Assembly (NCBI RefSeq): GCF_900109925.1
Contig: NZ_FOBW01000008.1
Coordinates: 163,861 to 227,860 of the forward strand
Direction of reading: 5' to 3'
From: Mesobacillus persicus
Lineage (GTDB): Bacteria; Bacillota; Bacilli; Bacillales; Cytobacillaceae
Length of the DNA stretch: 64,000 nucleotides
A program made the translations under genes and the position numbers. Each line of letters begins with the position of its first letter. Position 1 is the first letter of the stretch. Below the pieces are notes generated by a model. The model was not told the DNA's origin and ran no database searches. It was given only the letters and a program-made list of their open reading frames with translations. Below, one piece after another: positions 17,871-26,572 of this stretch.

Positions 17871-18199
17871 TCTTCTCTCCTCCCCATCAGTAATTCGCTT
17901 ACTGGTTGTGAGATTTGCTTCCACTCTTCGGTAATAATCGCTAACGCCTCCTGTCCCGCTTCGGTTAAAAAATAGTACTTCCGATTTGGTCCTGATTCAG
18001 ATGGTCGCATTTCCCCCCGGATGAGTCCATTCTTTTGGAGCCGCAAAAGAATCGGATATATCGTTCCTTCACTTACATCCGCTAATCCAATCTTCATCAG
18101 CTTTTGTGAAAGCTCATAGCCATAGACAGGCTCTTTTTCAATGACAGCCAATACACACCCGTCTAAAATCCCTTTTAATAATTGGCTTCTTATTGACAT
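17867..18199 (-). CDS. PadR-family transcriptional regulator
   Basis: A 110-residue PadR regulator starting MSIRSQLLKGILDGCVLAVI. The winged helix contains EPVYGYELSQKL and SEGTIYPILLRLQKNGLI, and NRKYYFLTEAGQEAL is the wing. Start at 18199 has AAGGGA 8 bases upstream; a longer frame from 18235 lacks a ribosome site. It heads an operon with two membrane proteins, a common arrangement in which PadR represses its own operon. Confidence 0.87.
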   Translation of the reverse strand: MSIRSQLLKGILDGCVLAVIEKEPVYGYELSQKLMKIGLADVSEGTIYPILLRLQKNGLIRGEMRPSESGPNRKYYFLTEAGQEALAIITEEWKQISQPVSELLMGRREE

Positions 18200-18218
18200 G
18201 ATCCATGTCCCTTCCCTC

Positions 18219-18292
18219 GCTATCTTGTTATGCAAGTTAGTGAATAATAAAAAATAATGTTATCTTTTGAGTATTTGGTAAAACAAGATAGC
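18219..18292. promoter_or_regulatory. Inverted repeat upstream of padR, candidate operator
   Basis: GCTATCTTGTT at 18219-18229 and its exact complement AACAAGATAGC at 18282-18292, with a related TTATCTTTTG between them. The spacing suggests two or three operator half-sites, or a looped arrangement, for the adjacent PadR. Inference from position. Confidence 0.45.
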
Positions 18293-18300
18293 AAATTTAA

Positions 18301-18338
18301 AAATAACTACTTGGTTTTACCTAGTAGTTATTTTTATT
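18301..18338. terminator. Hairpin with T-run upstream of padR
   Basis: AAATAACTACT pairs with AGTAGTTATTT, flanked by T-rich sequence on both strands. No clear gene ends here, so it may terminate an unannotated short transcript. The remaining 330 bases up to 18668 show no gene; a 50-codon frame on the minus strand lacks a start codon. Confidence 0.55.
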
Positions 18339-18668
18339 GTAAATTTTTTTCATTTTTTCGTCAATAGGCTTTACTGCAAGGAACTATATATGGTCTTTTT
18401 TTTCATGGACAAACGACACCCGCGTTCCTTGTCCTTGACCTGTTTATCTATAGCGAAAAGTAGCCCCTGAGACTGGTAATATGCCCGCGCAAAACTTGTC
18501 AAATTTCCGATTAATTTACCGATTTCCCGAAAAATAGATGCAGTGAATTCCCCCTCCTCTTTAGCTTTCTTTCTACTAATCTACAAAAGAAAAACTATTC
18601 CCTAATGTCGATTATTGGAACCTATATTTTATGTCCTGGTTGAAGATAACCATACGAATAGGTTTCAA

Positions 18669-18705
18669 GGGTAGGCACTCATACATGATCGGTGCCTTCC
18701 TTTTT
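18669..18705 (+). terminator. Hairpin followed by TTTTT upstream of trmL
   Basis: GGTAGGCAC pairs with GTGCCTTCC (one T-T mismatch) and TTTTT follows. It sits about 100 bases before trmL with no recognised gene upstream, so it could end a small RNA. Confidence 0.5.
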
Positions 18706-18807
18706 GACTAAAACTTTTTCTCGCAATGGCTCAAAAACAGAGTTTCTTATCTCCACAATCTGTATGCTATAATTTGGAGGGTAAAATACAGATCGAGGTG
18801 ACCATTC

Positions 18808-19278
18808 TTGGCAATACATGTTGTCCTATATCAACCAGATATTCCTATTAACACGATAAATATTGCGCGTACTTGTGCCGCAACGGATACGGCTTTGCAT
18901 TTGATTCGCCCACTTGGCTTTTCGACAGATGAAAAGATGATTGAACAAGCAGGGATTGATTTCTGGCAGTCTGTAAACCTTATGTATTATGACTCATTGG
19001 ATGACTTTTTTGCAAAAAACAAAGGTGAATTCTACTATATTGAGACATTTGGTGAAAAAACACACTCAGCCTCTGATTTCAGTGATCTATCTAAGGAACA
19101 TTATTTTATGTTTGGTAAAGAAACAACGGGTTTACCAACCGACTTATTAGAAAATAATCAAGATCACTTTTTGAGAATCCCAATGAATGAACATGTTCGT
19201 TCACTGAACCTGTCAAGTACAGCTGCTATACTGGTGTATGAAGCTTTACGCCAGCAAGGTTTTCCTAATTTAAAGTAA
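18808..19278 (+). CDS. trmL: tRNA (cytidine/uridine-34 2'-O)-methyltransferase TrmL
   Basis: A 156-residue SPOUT methyltransferase; the length is typical for TrmL (formerly CspR/YibK). Family features: N-terminal HVVLYQPDIPINTINIARTC, the knot region FMFGKETTGLP and the C-terminal IPMNEHVRSLNLSSTAAILV. It methylates the wobble ribose of certain leucine tRNAs using S-adenosylmethionine. TTG at 18808 is used as start, with GAGG 9 bases upstream. Confidence 0.93.
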   Translation: MAIHVVLYQPDIPINTINIARTCAATDTALHLIRPLGFSTDEKMIEQAGIDFWQSVNLMYYDSLDDFFAKNKGEFYYIETFGEKTHSASDFSDLSKEHYFMFGKETTGLPTDLLENNQDHFLRIPMNEHVRSLNLSSTAAILVYEALRQQGFPNLK

Positions 19279-19444
19279 TAGGATGTTTTTAACAGGATCG
19301 CTGTTCAAATCCTAGTACCGATTTTCACTCAGAAAAACCATTGGTTCCGACTAAACTAAGTTTGTAAGCTACTCCTCATTGACTAAGGAACGATAGTGAT
19401 TTTACAATCCAAACATTCAATTAAATCCAATTTAAAGACAAATA

Positions 19445-19472
19445 AAAAACTTCCGTCTTGGAAGTTTTTTTA
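19445..19472. terminator. Terminator downstream of trmL
   Basis: AAAAACTTCC pairs with GGAAGTTTTT around a short GTCTT loop, giving a symmetrical hairpin with A- and T-runs usable in both directions. It serves trmL and the convergent small membrane gene. Confidence 0.75.
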
Positions 19473-19555
19473 TTTAGAGACTCCAAAATTTTACTGCCTG
19501 CCATTTCATTCAACCATCTTCCTTTATCCCACCAGGGCAATCTTGCTTTTGAATA

Positions 19556-19762
19556 TTAACCATAATAGCCAATCGTGTTTAGGACTACAACACCAATAAT
19601 CGAAACCCCTATTCCCGTCACTAACACAACCCCACATGTTTTCGCTTCTTTTGTATCAAACCAGACAACCAGTGTAATAATAATTGAAAAAATCAGCCCG
19701 AAAAATATGGAAGCAAAAGGATTCGTAGGCTGAATCCAATCATACCAGTTTAGAAAACCCAT
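19556..19762 (-). CDS. Small two-helix membrane protein, unknown
   Basis: A 68-residue protein starting MGFLNWYDWIQPTNPF with two hydrophobic helices (about residues 15-35 and 44-64). ATG 19762 has GAGGAG 7 bases upstream; a longer frame from 19777 would start inside that site. No family recognised. Stands alone, convergent to trmL. Confidence 0.65.
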   Translation of the reverse strand: MGFLNWYDWIQPTNPFASIFFGLIFSIIITLVVWFDTKEAKTCGVVLVTGIGVSIIGVVVLNTIGYYG

Positions 19763-20024
19763 GACATCACTCCTCATTCAATGGTACCAAAATTTTAACC
19801 GATCCCAACTAAAATCCCGTTAAGATAGTAAACTAAAGCGGTGCTGACTTCTCCGTAAAAGCACATATTCTTAAGAAGGAAGTCCCCATTATTTACGTAT
19901 GACGGTTTATGATACTACATACCAAATTCTTCCTTCTTCACCTAATGAAAGCATATGAACGTTTCTATAAATCTCACTCTAAAATAGAAGCACAGAGAAC
20001 TTCCCCTTCCCTCACGCAACAACC

Positions 20025-20768
20025 TCAACATTCTACTACTTCATAACTTGTCATCTTCTTTTCTAGACTGCTTACGAAATGTTGTGAATCCTCTATATAG
20101 ATAAGTGCTTTATCGACCTGTTTTTTCAGACCAAAATACCCCTTATAATGAATCGGATGATGAAAAATAATTTCGTGCTTTAACTCATCAGAAATCCCAA
20201 AGATTCTCGTAAGTACCCTTGGAAAGGCGGTAGCATGAAAAACCCCCTTCTCATGAACAAGACCTTCACTATTATTATATTTAAGTTTCGCTCTTTGTAT
20301 TTGCTTAATATCACTTATGTTAAAAGAGATCTCTCTTCTCGCGCCGATTTTGATTTCAATCCGATCGTCCTTCACCCGTATCGGAGTGTTTCTCACCCAA
20401 TTATAATCACCCATAATATAGAAAATACTGTAAATATGGAGTCCTGTTATGATATAGGCGTATGAGGGATCTACCTTTTTTAAATAAATATGTAAAAACA
20501 CCATCTCTATCACTTGTTCGTGCATAAGCGCCACGAATAACCAAAAATAGCTAGAGTTCTTAACCAAAGAAAAGGAAAGCTCAACAGGCTCTTTCTTCCG
20601 CTTCCAACGGAAAAAAGCATAATACATTATTTTTGTTTCTTTAACCACTATGCTAATAAAAGGGTTCCGATCTAGCTTCCCTTGCTTATATTTAACAAAT
20701 AAATAGAAAATAAAAAGATCCAATAAAATAAACAGCACAATAGCTGAAACCACCATCTGTTTATCCAT
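20025..20768 (-). CDS. Membrane protein of unknown function
   Basis: A 247-residue protein with one N-terminal helix (about 5-25), two or three further membrane segments (about 70-120) and a soluble C-terminal half with alternating strands (TPIRVKDDRIEIKIGARREI) that may be PH-like. Bacillus has several such membrane proteins, often mislabelled as carotene monooxygenases; I do not assign a function. The start is preceded by GGGAGG. Monocistronic. The flanking gap 19763-20024 shows nothing else. Confidence 0.7.
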   Translation of the reverse strand: MDKQMVVSAIVLFILLDLFIFYLFVKYKQGKLDRNPFISIVVKETKIMYYAFFRWKRKKEPVELSFSLVKNSSYFWLFVALMHEQVIEMVFLHIYLKKVDPSYAYIITGLHIYSIFYIMGDYNWVRNTPIRVKDDRIEIKIGARREISFNISDIKQIQRAKLKYNNSEGLVHEKGVFHATAFPRVLTRIFGISDELKHEIIFHHPIHYKGYFGLKKQVDKALIYIEDSQHFVSSLEKKMTSYEVVEC

Positions 20769-20949
20769 GACATTCCTCCCTACCTATAATTTTCTGTCCA
20801 GGCAGTCTAATCTGTAAAAGAATAATAGTTACATATATACGTACCTCTAAGGTAGGAAATTAAAATCCCTATGATTTCAATATTTTCATTGTGTAAAACT
20901 GTAAAACTGTTTACCTGTTTTTATAGTACAACCTATAAATGGAAAAATA

Positions 20950-20989
20950 AAGGGTGAATTCCTTATACTGGGACAAGGACCTCACCCTT
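20950..20989 (-). terminator. Terminator of the PadR-DUF2812 operon
   Basis: AAGGGTGA and TCACCCTT enclose an inner TCCTT/AAGGA stem. On the minus strand the hairpin is followed by ATTTTTCC. It lies 20 bases beyond the DUF2812 stop. Confidence 0.75.
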
Positions 20990-21009
20990 AATCATTCAAT
21001 ATATACCTG

Positions 21010-21537
21010 CTATATTTTGAGTCTCAATTTTTGATAATATACAGCAGCTGCGGTCATCATTGCCGGGACAGTCAGAGCTAACACACCAAAAAAACCAATT
21101 CTAGCGATATCCTTAAATGTTCCCGTCGTTATTATACTTAATAAAAAGAAGGCAATGGAGGCTACCAATAACACTCCTGCCGCTCCATTGATCAGCTTTC
21201 CTAGACGCTGATATTTTTCAACCTTTGAATCTTTGTCACTATATATTGGTGTTGTATTTGAAGGTGCCTTAAACAAATGCATATTGGCTTCTGAACAAAC
21301 ATGTGTCCATCCTGCTGAGGAGAAGAATTCCATGTATTCTTCTTTCTCATCTTCCTCTAAAACACGATAATCAATATTGTAAATGACATCTTCTTTTTCC
21401 CCATATTCCAATTCATACCCCATAAATTTAAACGATTTCACATGCCAGCCTTTGAGCGATTTTTTATGGAGCTTCTCCATATCCTTTTGTTCAGAGAATG
21501 CTAAGCCACCAGACATCATATATTTTGTCTTTTTCAT
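21010..21537 (-). CDS. DUF2812 membrane protein
   Basis: A 175-residue protein with a soluble DUF2812 domain (about 1-110; MSGGLAFSEQKDMEKLHKKS and WTHVCSEANMHLFKAP are typical) followed by two membrane helices (about 115-165). DUF2812 genes are almost always encoded behind a PadR regulator, as here, with start and stop overlapping by 4 bases. It may respond to envelope stress, but the function is not established. Confidence 0.85.
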   Translation of the reverse strand: MKKTKYMMSGGLAFSEQKDMEKLHKKSLKGWHVKSFKFMGYELEYGEKEDVIYNIDYRVLEEDEKEEYMEFFSSAGWTHVCSEANMHLFKAPSNTTPIYSDKDSKVEKYQRLGKLINGAAGVLLVASIAFFLLSIITTGTFKDIARIGFFGVLALTVPAMMTAAAVYYQKLRLKI

Positions 21538-21851
21538 TCTTGCTCCTCCTTCAATCCGTTTTCCGCTAATTGGATCATTACCTTCCTTCGTTCAATATCT
21601 TCTCTTAACACTTCCCGCCCTTTCTGCGTTAAAAGATAGGTCTTCCTGCGCGAGTCAGAATCATCGTATAAATAGATAAGCTCTTGTTGAAGCAATTTTT
21701 TTATAATTGTATACATAGAAGCCGGACCAATGTTTACCGTTCCTTTTGTTGTTTCCTCAATTAAGGCCATCACAGCGTATCCATGACGTGGGTTCGATAA
21801 AGCTGCCATAATGTAAAATACAGAATCGGTCAGCTGTTCAATTTGTTTCAT
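21534..21851 (-). CDS. PadR-family regulator paired with DUF2812
   Basis: A 105-residue PadR protein: winged helix with HGYAVMALIEE, SMYTIIKKLLQQELI and RKTYLLTQKGREVL, then a short C-terminal helix. It is distinct from the PadR at 17867. Two 21-base palindromes lie immediately upstream, so autoregulation is likely. Overlaps the DUF2812 gene by ATGA. Confidence 0.88.
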   Translation of the reverse strand: MKQIEQLTDSVFYIMAALSNPRHGYAVMALIEETTKGTVNIGPASMYTIIKKLLQQELIYLYDDSDSRRKTYLLTQKGREVLREDIERRKVMIQLAENGLKEEQE

Positions 21852-21864
21852 TCGTACCCTCCTT

Positions 21865-21914
21865 TATATCACTTTATGATATATCTAAATAAAATATATC
21901 ACTAAGTGATATAT
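21865..21914. promoter_or_regulatory. Twin palindromic operators for the adjacent PadR
   Basis: ATATATCACTAAGTGATATA(T) at 21894-21914 is a perfect 9-3-9 palindrome; TATATCACTTTATGATATA at 21865-21885 is a near-perfect second copy. Their centres are 29 bases apart and they lie 14-63 bases before the padR start, covering the likely promoter. Confidence 0.78.
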
Positions 21915-21949
21915 TAATCAACAAATGATTTGAATTTTTCTGATATAAA

Positions 21950-21979
21950 AAAGACCGAATCCCTTTGGATTCGGTCTTT
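21950..21979 (-). terminator. Strong terminator beyond the metG fragment
   Basis: AAAGACCGAATCC pairs with GGATTCGGTCTTT around a CTTT-type loop. It probably belonged to the lost methionyl-tRNA synthetase gene and now ends transcription from the GGDEF/EAL gene. Confidence 0.78.
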
Positions 21980-22009
21980 ATACCCTTTTATCTTACACCG
22001 CTTGATTAC

Positions 22010-22189
22010 TTAGTCTCTCAAGCTCTTCTTCAATTTCACCACATCTATTCGCTCAAATAATGGAGTTACTTTTGGCAAATGCTGTGATTTAACAACAAAC
22101 GCCCTCCATCCCGTTTCATGAATATTTAGCATTTCGTTAACTTTTCTGCTTGAAAAAGGCAAGAACGGAGCAAGGATATGAGCATACGA
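22010..22189 (-). pseudogene. C-terminal fragment of a methionyl-tRNA synthetase
   Basis: About 58 codons read SYAHILAPFLPFSSRKVNEM, then LNIHETGWRAF and PLFERIDV, ending at TAA. LAPFLPFSS..K....L and LFERID are hallmarks of the end of the anticodon-binding domain of MetRS. The frame is closed by a TAG at its upstream end, and no catalytic domain (HIGH, KMSKS) is present. This is a relic of a second metG copy, most of which has been deleted. Confidence 0.85.
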
Positions 22190-22207
22190 CTAAATATTGA
22201 AATGAAC

Positions 22208-24634
22208 TTATACGTTTCTAACTTCCTCTCGAATAACAAATTGTTTCTCAATATCTTCTGCTAACATCGGTTTACTAAAGTAATAACCTTGTCCATAATG
22301 GCACCCATGCTGCTTTAAGAATTTCGCTTGTTCTTTGTTTTCAATTCCTTCAGCAACGAGTTTGAAATTTAGATTCATGCCCATTTCAATAATGGCTTTT
22401 ACGATGTTTTGGTCGGTCATGTTGATATCCGCAATAAAAGACTTATCGATTTTTAAATAATGAATCGGCAAATGCTTTAACACACTTAAGGAAGAATAAC
22501 CGGTCCCAAAGTCGTCGAGGGATACCCTAACGCCTAATGCCCCTAGCCGATTGATAATCTCTTTCGATTCCTCTACATCTTGCAAGACACTTTCGGTAAT
22601 TTCAATAATAAGATAGTGTGGTTCTAGTTTCGTCTTATCTAACACTTCCGAGATGGTTTTTACGATATCACCAGTTTTAAATTGAAGGACAGAAACATTG
22701 ATCGCAATCAATAAGTCTTTGTATCCTTTATCATGCCATTCTTTATTCTGACGGCAAGCTTTTTCTAGTACTAGTGTCCCTAGAGGAACTATGAGACCAG
22801 TTTCTCTTGCAATAGGAATAAATTCAGAGGGTGGAATCCAGCCAAACGTCGGATGATTCCATCTTGTTAATGCTTCTGTTCCAATCATTCTACCTGTTTC
22901 TAAATCTACCTTTGGTTGGAAATGCAAGATTAACTCTTCTTCCCTAATCGCTTTTCTTAAACTGTTTTCCAAGGTTAACGTATCTAGATTGTGAATTCCG
23001 TATAAAGAATGATAAAACGAATACGTATTTCGTCCGATTGTTTTTGCTTGATACATCGCCGTATCAGCATTCTTAATCAAGTCAATACTACTCTCTCCAT
23101 CCTTTGGATAAAGGGCAATCCCAATGCTAGTTGAGGAGTACACTTCCAACCCTCTGAGATTAAACGGGTTTCGGAATTGATCTAAAATCTTTTTTACAAT
23201 TGCTTCAGAATCCTCTCTCCCCTTGCCTTTCAATAAGAGGATAAATTCATCCCCGCCTTGTCGGGCGACAAGTCCCTCATCTCCGACCGCTTGCTGCAAT
23301 CTTTGTGCAACTTGTTCGAGCAACAGGTCCCCCATATCATGACCTAAGTTGTCATTTATTCTTTTAAATCGATCTAAATCGAGGAAAAAGACGGATAGTG
23401 GTTGTTGACTCTGTTCACATTGTGATAGCGTATTTTGAAGAGTTTCGTTAAACATATAGCGGTTCGGCAAACCGGTTAGATCATCATGAAAAGCAAGGTA
23501 CGTAATTCGATCCTGCATTTTCTTTTGTTCCGATACATCTTTTACAATGCAATAGGCTCCAACTATTTGATCTTTTACCTTAATTGGAATCGTCGTTGCA
23601 TGGACGTAAACTTTATGCCCCTGCTTGTGCGTTAATTTAAATTCCAAATTAATTGTTTCTCCTGTTAGCGCCTTCCCAAATTCAATAAGAACTTTATCCA
23701 AGTCATTTATATCGACTAAAGGCGCAAAAGGTCTGTCAATCAGCTCTTCTGGATAATACCCGCACAATGGGTAAACCTGTGGATTTAAACTAACAAAGCT
23801 TCCATCTAAATCTAGAGTGACAATTGCATCAGGGCTATAGCTGAATAAAGACCGATAGCGCTCTTCTCTTTCAACAAGCTGAGCCAATGTCTTTTTTTGT
23901 TCAGTAATATCTTTTCCCACGACCATAATTGCTGGCTTGCCATAATAGTTAATCTTCGTTCCTAACAATTCAAGAGTGATGATTTCCCCATCTGGCCTGA
24001 TTGATTGATATTCAACAAATTCGTCCCCTCTTTGGTTGTTGTAAATATCGTTCGTACGATTAACAAATATTTCCTTATCAAGGGGATGGACGAAATCAAA
24101 AATAGACTTATTTAAAACCTCCGACTCTTCCTTCTTCCCAACCGCGCTGATGGCTGCAGGATTTGCGTAGACAATTTGGTGTTTTTGATGAATGAAAATG
24201 ATTTGTGGAGAGATTTGAATAACACTTCGATAACGTTCTTCACTTTCTTTCAGTTCTTTTATTAACCTCGTACTGGTAAGAGCTACTAACAACGAAACCA
24301 TGGCTAAACCAATATGGTTTGAAAAGCGGTCAACCGCATTCCCTCCAAAAAAGGAGATAAAATATACCCCTCCTAAAAGATGCACAACATTAACAAGAAG
24401 AGTGCCGACAAGTACAGCCTTCAAATCATAATGAAAAACAAAGATAATAATCGGGATTAAGTAGAGTAAATAAATAGATTCTGGTTTATTATGTGAAAAG
24501 GAAGATAGAATAAATTCTATTCCTAGAGGAATCAGGATACTTAAAGCAATTAATATCCAAGAAGGCATCGAAATCCTTTTATTTAAAGCATGGTTAGTAC
24601 ACTTACTTGTCAATCTGGGTAAATGAAATTTCAT
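22208..24634 (-). CDS. Membrane PAS-PAS-GGDEF-EAL signalling protein
   Basis: An 808-residue protein. Four or five N-terminal membrane helices (about 22-120) are followed by two PAS domains (about 130-250 and 255-375), a GGDEF domain with intact RQGGDEF (near 460) and an EAL domain with intact TEALTRW (near 580) and DDFGTGYSSL. Both catalytic signatures are preserved, so it may make and degrade cyclic di-GMP; which activity dominates cannot be told. The PAS domains suggest control by a small ligand or redox state. Single gene. Confidence 0.92.
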   Translation of the reverse strand: MKFHLPRLTSKCTNHALNKRISMPSWILIALSILIPLGIEFILSSFSHNKPESIYLLYLIPIIIFVFHYDLKAVLVGTLLVNVVHLLGGVYFISFFGGNAVDRFSNHIGLAMVSLLVALTSTRLIKELKESEERYRSVIQISPQIIFIHQKHQIVYANPAAISAVGKKEESEVLNKSIFDFVHPLDKEIFVNRTNDIYNNQRGDEFVEYQSIRPDGEIITLELLGTKINYYGKPAIMVVGKDITEQKKTLAQLVEREERYRSLFSYSPDAIVTLDLDGSFVSLNPQVYPLCGYYPEELIDRPFAPLVDINDLDKVLIEFGKALTGETINLEFKLTHKQGHKVYVHATTIPIKVKDQIVGAYCIVKDVSEQKKMQDRITYLAFHDDLTGLPNRYMFNETLQNTLSQCEQSQQPLSVFFLDLDRFKRINDNLGHDMGDLLLEQVAQRLQQAVGDEGLVARQGGDEFILLLKGKGREDSEAIVKKILDQFRNPFNLRGLEVYSSTSIGIALYPKDGESSIDLIKNADTAMYQAKTIGRNTYSFYHSLYGIHNLDTLTLENSLRKAIREEELILHFQPKVDLETGRMIGTEALTRWNHPTFGWIPPSEFIPIARETGLIVPLGTLVLEKACRQNKEWHDKGYKDLLIAINVSVLQFKTGDIVKTISEVLDKTKLEPHYLIIEITESVLQDVEESKEIINRLGALGVRVSLDDFGTGYSSLSVLKHLPIHYLKIDKSFIADINMTDQNIVKAIIEMGMNLNFKLVAEGIENKEQAKFLKQHGCHYGQGYYFSKPMLAEDIEKQFVIREEVRNV

Positions 24635-24780
24635 CCACTAAATCACCTCTATTAGTACAATAGGCATTAACCTATGCTTCTATGTTAAGAGAAATACATA
24701 CATGTTTCATACTAGCAAAGTCTAAGCTGAATTCAATGGTTATCGTCACATTCTTATTTTGTAATTAATGGAAAGGCAAA

Positions 24781-24823
24781 GGGACGGTTCTCCTGCTTCC
24801 GATGGAAGCAGGAGAACCGTCCC
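24781..24823. repeat. Paired (inverted) GGGACGG/TGCTTCC element
   Basis: Two perfect 20-base arms (variable bases CC/GG) around GAT. Located directly beyond the stop of the DUF2306-like gene, where it can act as terminator. Confidence 0.9.
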
Positions 24824-24829
24824 CTTGAA

Positions 24830-25318
24830 CTAGATTTGAAGATTACGATTCTTCTTTGTTCGTTTCCGGATATCATATTTATCTCCAACTTTTTTAATAA
24901 TCGGTGTGCCAATAATGGTTGGCAGGAACCAAAAAACGAGGGATGGGATGTTTTTAAAAAGAGCGATATTTTGTTGGTTAACCACCATAAACCCTGTAAC
25001 CATGGCAATATAGGAGCCACCCATACCGGCAATATGCGTGACCATCCAGTTCTTCCACTTCTTTTTATAAGCAATATAGCCGACCAAAGCGAAAAGGAAG
25101 CTAAAAATCGCTATATAAAACAAGTAACTACTAACCTCCCAATTCAGAACAGCCATCACAACAGCCGATGTACAAACCATCGTGACGAGCCAAAAATACA
25201 TTTTCCCTGTGGTCGTATGTCGGCCCCGCCTTTTCGGGGCAAACATAGCCACGAGTCCGATTCCAAGGGCAAGATAGCCTGCAGCAATATGTAAAATCAG
25301 CATGAAAGTATCTAGCAT
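24830..25318 (-). CDS. DUF2306-like membrane protein
   Basis: A 162-residue protein with four to five membrane helices. The loop PKRRGRHTTTGKMYFWLVTM and the helix with HIAAGYLALGIGLV resemble the DUF2306 family. Conserved histidines in helices hint at haem or metal binding, but this is not established. GGGGGTGGAG precedes the ATG. It lies 48 bases after the epimerase gene and may be co-transcribed. Confidence 0.75.
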   Translation of the reverse strand: MLDTFMLILHIAAGYLALGIGLVAMFAPKRRGRHTTTGKMYFWLVTMVCTSAVVMAVLNWEVSSYLFYIAIFSFLFALVGYIAYKKKWKNWMVTHIAGMGGSYIAMVTGFMVVNQQNIALFKNIPSLVFWFLPTIIGTPIIKKVGDKYDIRKRTKKNRNLQI

Positions 25319-25366
25319 TCATCTCCACCCCCTCTATAGTAAGATCACTACCTTGTGAACAAAACG

Positions 25367-26371
25367 TCAAACTTTGCTTCCCTGTTGCTCCTTCCACTTT
25401 AAGATTAACTCTCGTTCGCGTTCTTCCTTCAACCCCGCTCGCCGAACCAAATCCTTTGGCCTTGTTACTGACCATTGGTACGTATCTCTTAATGTTTCTT
25501 CTAAACCTCGAAACGTTAACCCTGTCTCTAGCGCTTTATCGATATTAATTTTTAAGAATCCATCCATTTCCTTGCTAGAGATCCATAAAGGAAGCTCGAC
25601 CCATTCTGCTACCTCTTCACCAATTAAGAAAGACTTTGTTGCAGGAACATACGATACGTGGGGATTCAGTGTTTTTTTCGATTCATCGAAGAATTGCTTA
25701 AAGGATAACGGTTCCTGAGGTCCGGTTACATTATAGATACCCGCGCTCTTTTTTTCGACCAATTGAATGATCCAACTAGATAAGTCTCTCACATCAATAA
25801 ATTGTGTCACGTCCTCAAGAACATCAGGAATTAAAACCTCCCCACCCTTGGCTATTCGTTCGACCCAATAAGTAAACCTGTCTGTTGGATCATGCGGGCC
25901 AACGATCAAGCCTGGACGGATAATAAGGGCTTGATCTCCAAAGGCCTTCACCACTTCCTTCTCACAAATGGCCTTTAACGGCCCATAGGTATCCCCTGTA
26001 ACCTCCTCAACCGTTGGGTCATCTAGCTTACCAACCGGTTCCGCCTCGGTCATATTTTCCTTCGCGAAGTTTTCATAAACAGAAATGCTTGAGATAAACG
26101 TATAGTTTCCTACCTTCCCTGATAAAAGCTCTGTCGTTTGTTTGACCACTCTAGGAAGATAGCCACATGTATCAATGACTGCATCCCATTCCCGCCCCTT
26201 TAATGCCTCTAAATTCCCATCCCGATCTCCGAATAATTGCTCGACTTCAGGAAATAGATTCGGATTGCTTTTCCCTCGATGAAATAAGGTTAATTCGTGT
26301 CCTCTCTTAAGGGCTTCTGCTACTAAGTGACGACCGAGAAAGACCGTTCCACCTAAAATTAATATTCTCAT
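25367..26371 (-). CDS. NAD-dependent epimerase/dehydratase (extended SDR)
   Basis: A 334-residue extended SDR with the N-terminal cofactor motif LGGTVFLGRHLV, Ser in SSISVYENF, and YGPLK as the active-site YxxxK. The C-terminal substrate domain is complete. Close to the atypical SDR5/CSP41-like group; the substrate is probably a nucleotide sugar or small carbonyl compound but is not predictable. Likely in operon with the membrane protein downstream. Confidence 0.85.
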   Translation of the reverse strand: MRILILGGTVFLGRHLVAEALKRGHELTLFHRGKSNPNLFPEVEQLFGDRDGNLEALKGREWDAVIDTCGYLPRVVKQTTELLSGKVGNYTFISSISVYENFAKENMTEAEPVGKLDDPTVEEVTGDTYGPLKAICEKEVVKAFGDQALIIRPGLIVGPHDPTDRFTYWVERIAKGGEVLIPDVLEDVTQFIDVRDLSSWIIQLVEKKSAGIYNVTGPQEPLSFKQFFDESKKTLNPHVSYVPATKSFLIGEEVAEWVELPLWISSKEMDGFLKINIDKALETGLTFRGLEETLRDTYQWSVTRPKDLVRRAGLKEERERELILKWKEQQGSKV

Positions 26372-26460
26372 CCCTTCACTCCCTCATTGTTTAACTTGAA
26401 CAAAGATTCTTTGCCACCTTTTGACCAATAAAGTTCAAGTTTAAGTCCTCTTTAACTTGA

Positions 26461-26511
26461 AAACCTTGTTATTTCAATTTTTTACCAACAATAATTAATA
26501 TAACAAGGTTT
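26461..26511 (-). terminator. Inverted repeat downstream of the coiled-coil gene
   Basis: AAACCTTGTTAT and ATAACAAGGTTT form a perfect 12-base stem around a 27-base loop. On the minus strand TTTTC follows. It lies 62 bases beyond the stop of the 520-residue gene. Confidence 0.55.
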
Positions 26512-26572
26512 CTTCCTATATACCATTATTTTCTAACAGGACAGGGATGAACTGCACCCAGGTGCAAGGTGC

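Noticed and set aside
18400..18567. Minus-strand frame of about 55 codons (FREIGKLIGNLTSFARAYYQ)
   Set aside because: Reads protein-like and follows GAGGAGGGG, but no usable start codon was found; could be a relic, not supported.
24754..25475. Two frames (106 and 114 codons) on the minus strand around the DUF2306-like gene
   Set aside because: They overlap the real genes in another frame; one runs through the paired repeat. Composition is basic and Ser/Cys-rich, typical of shadow frames.
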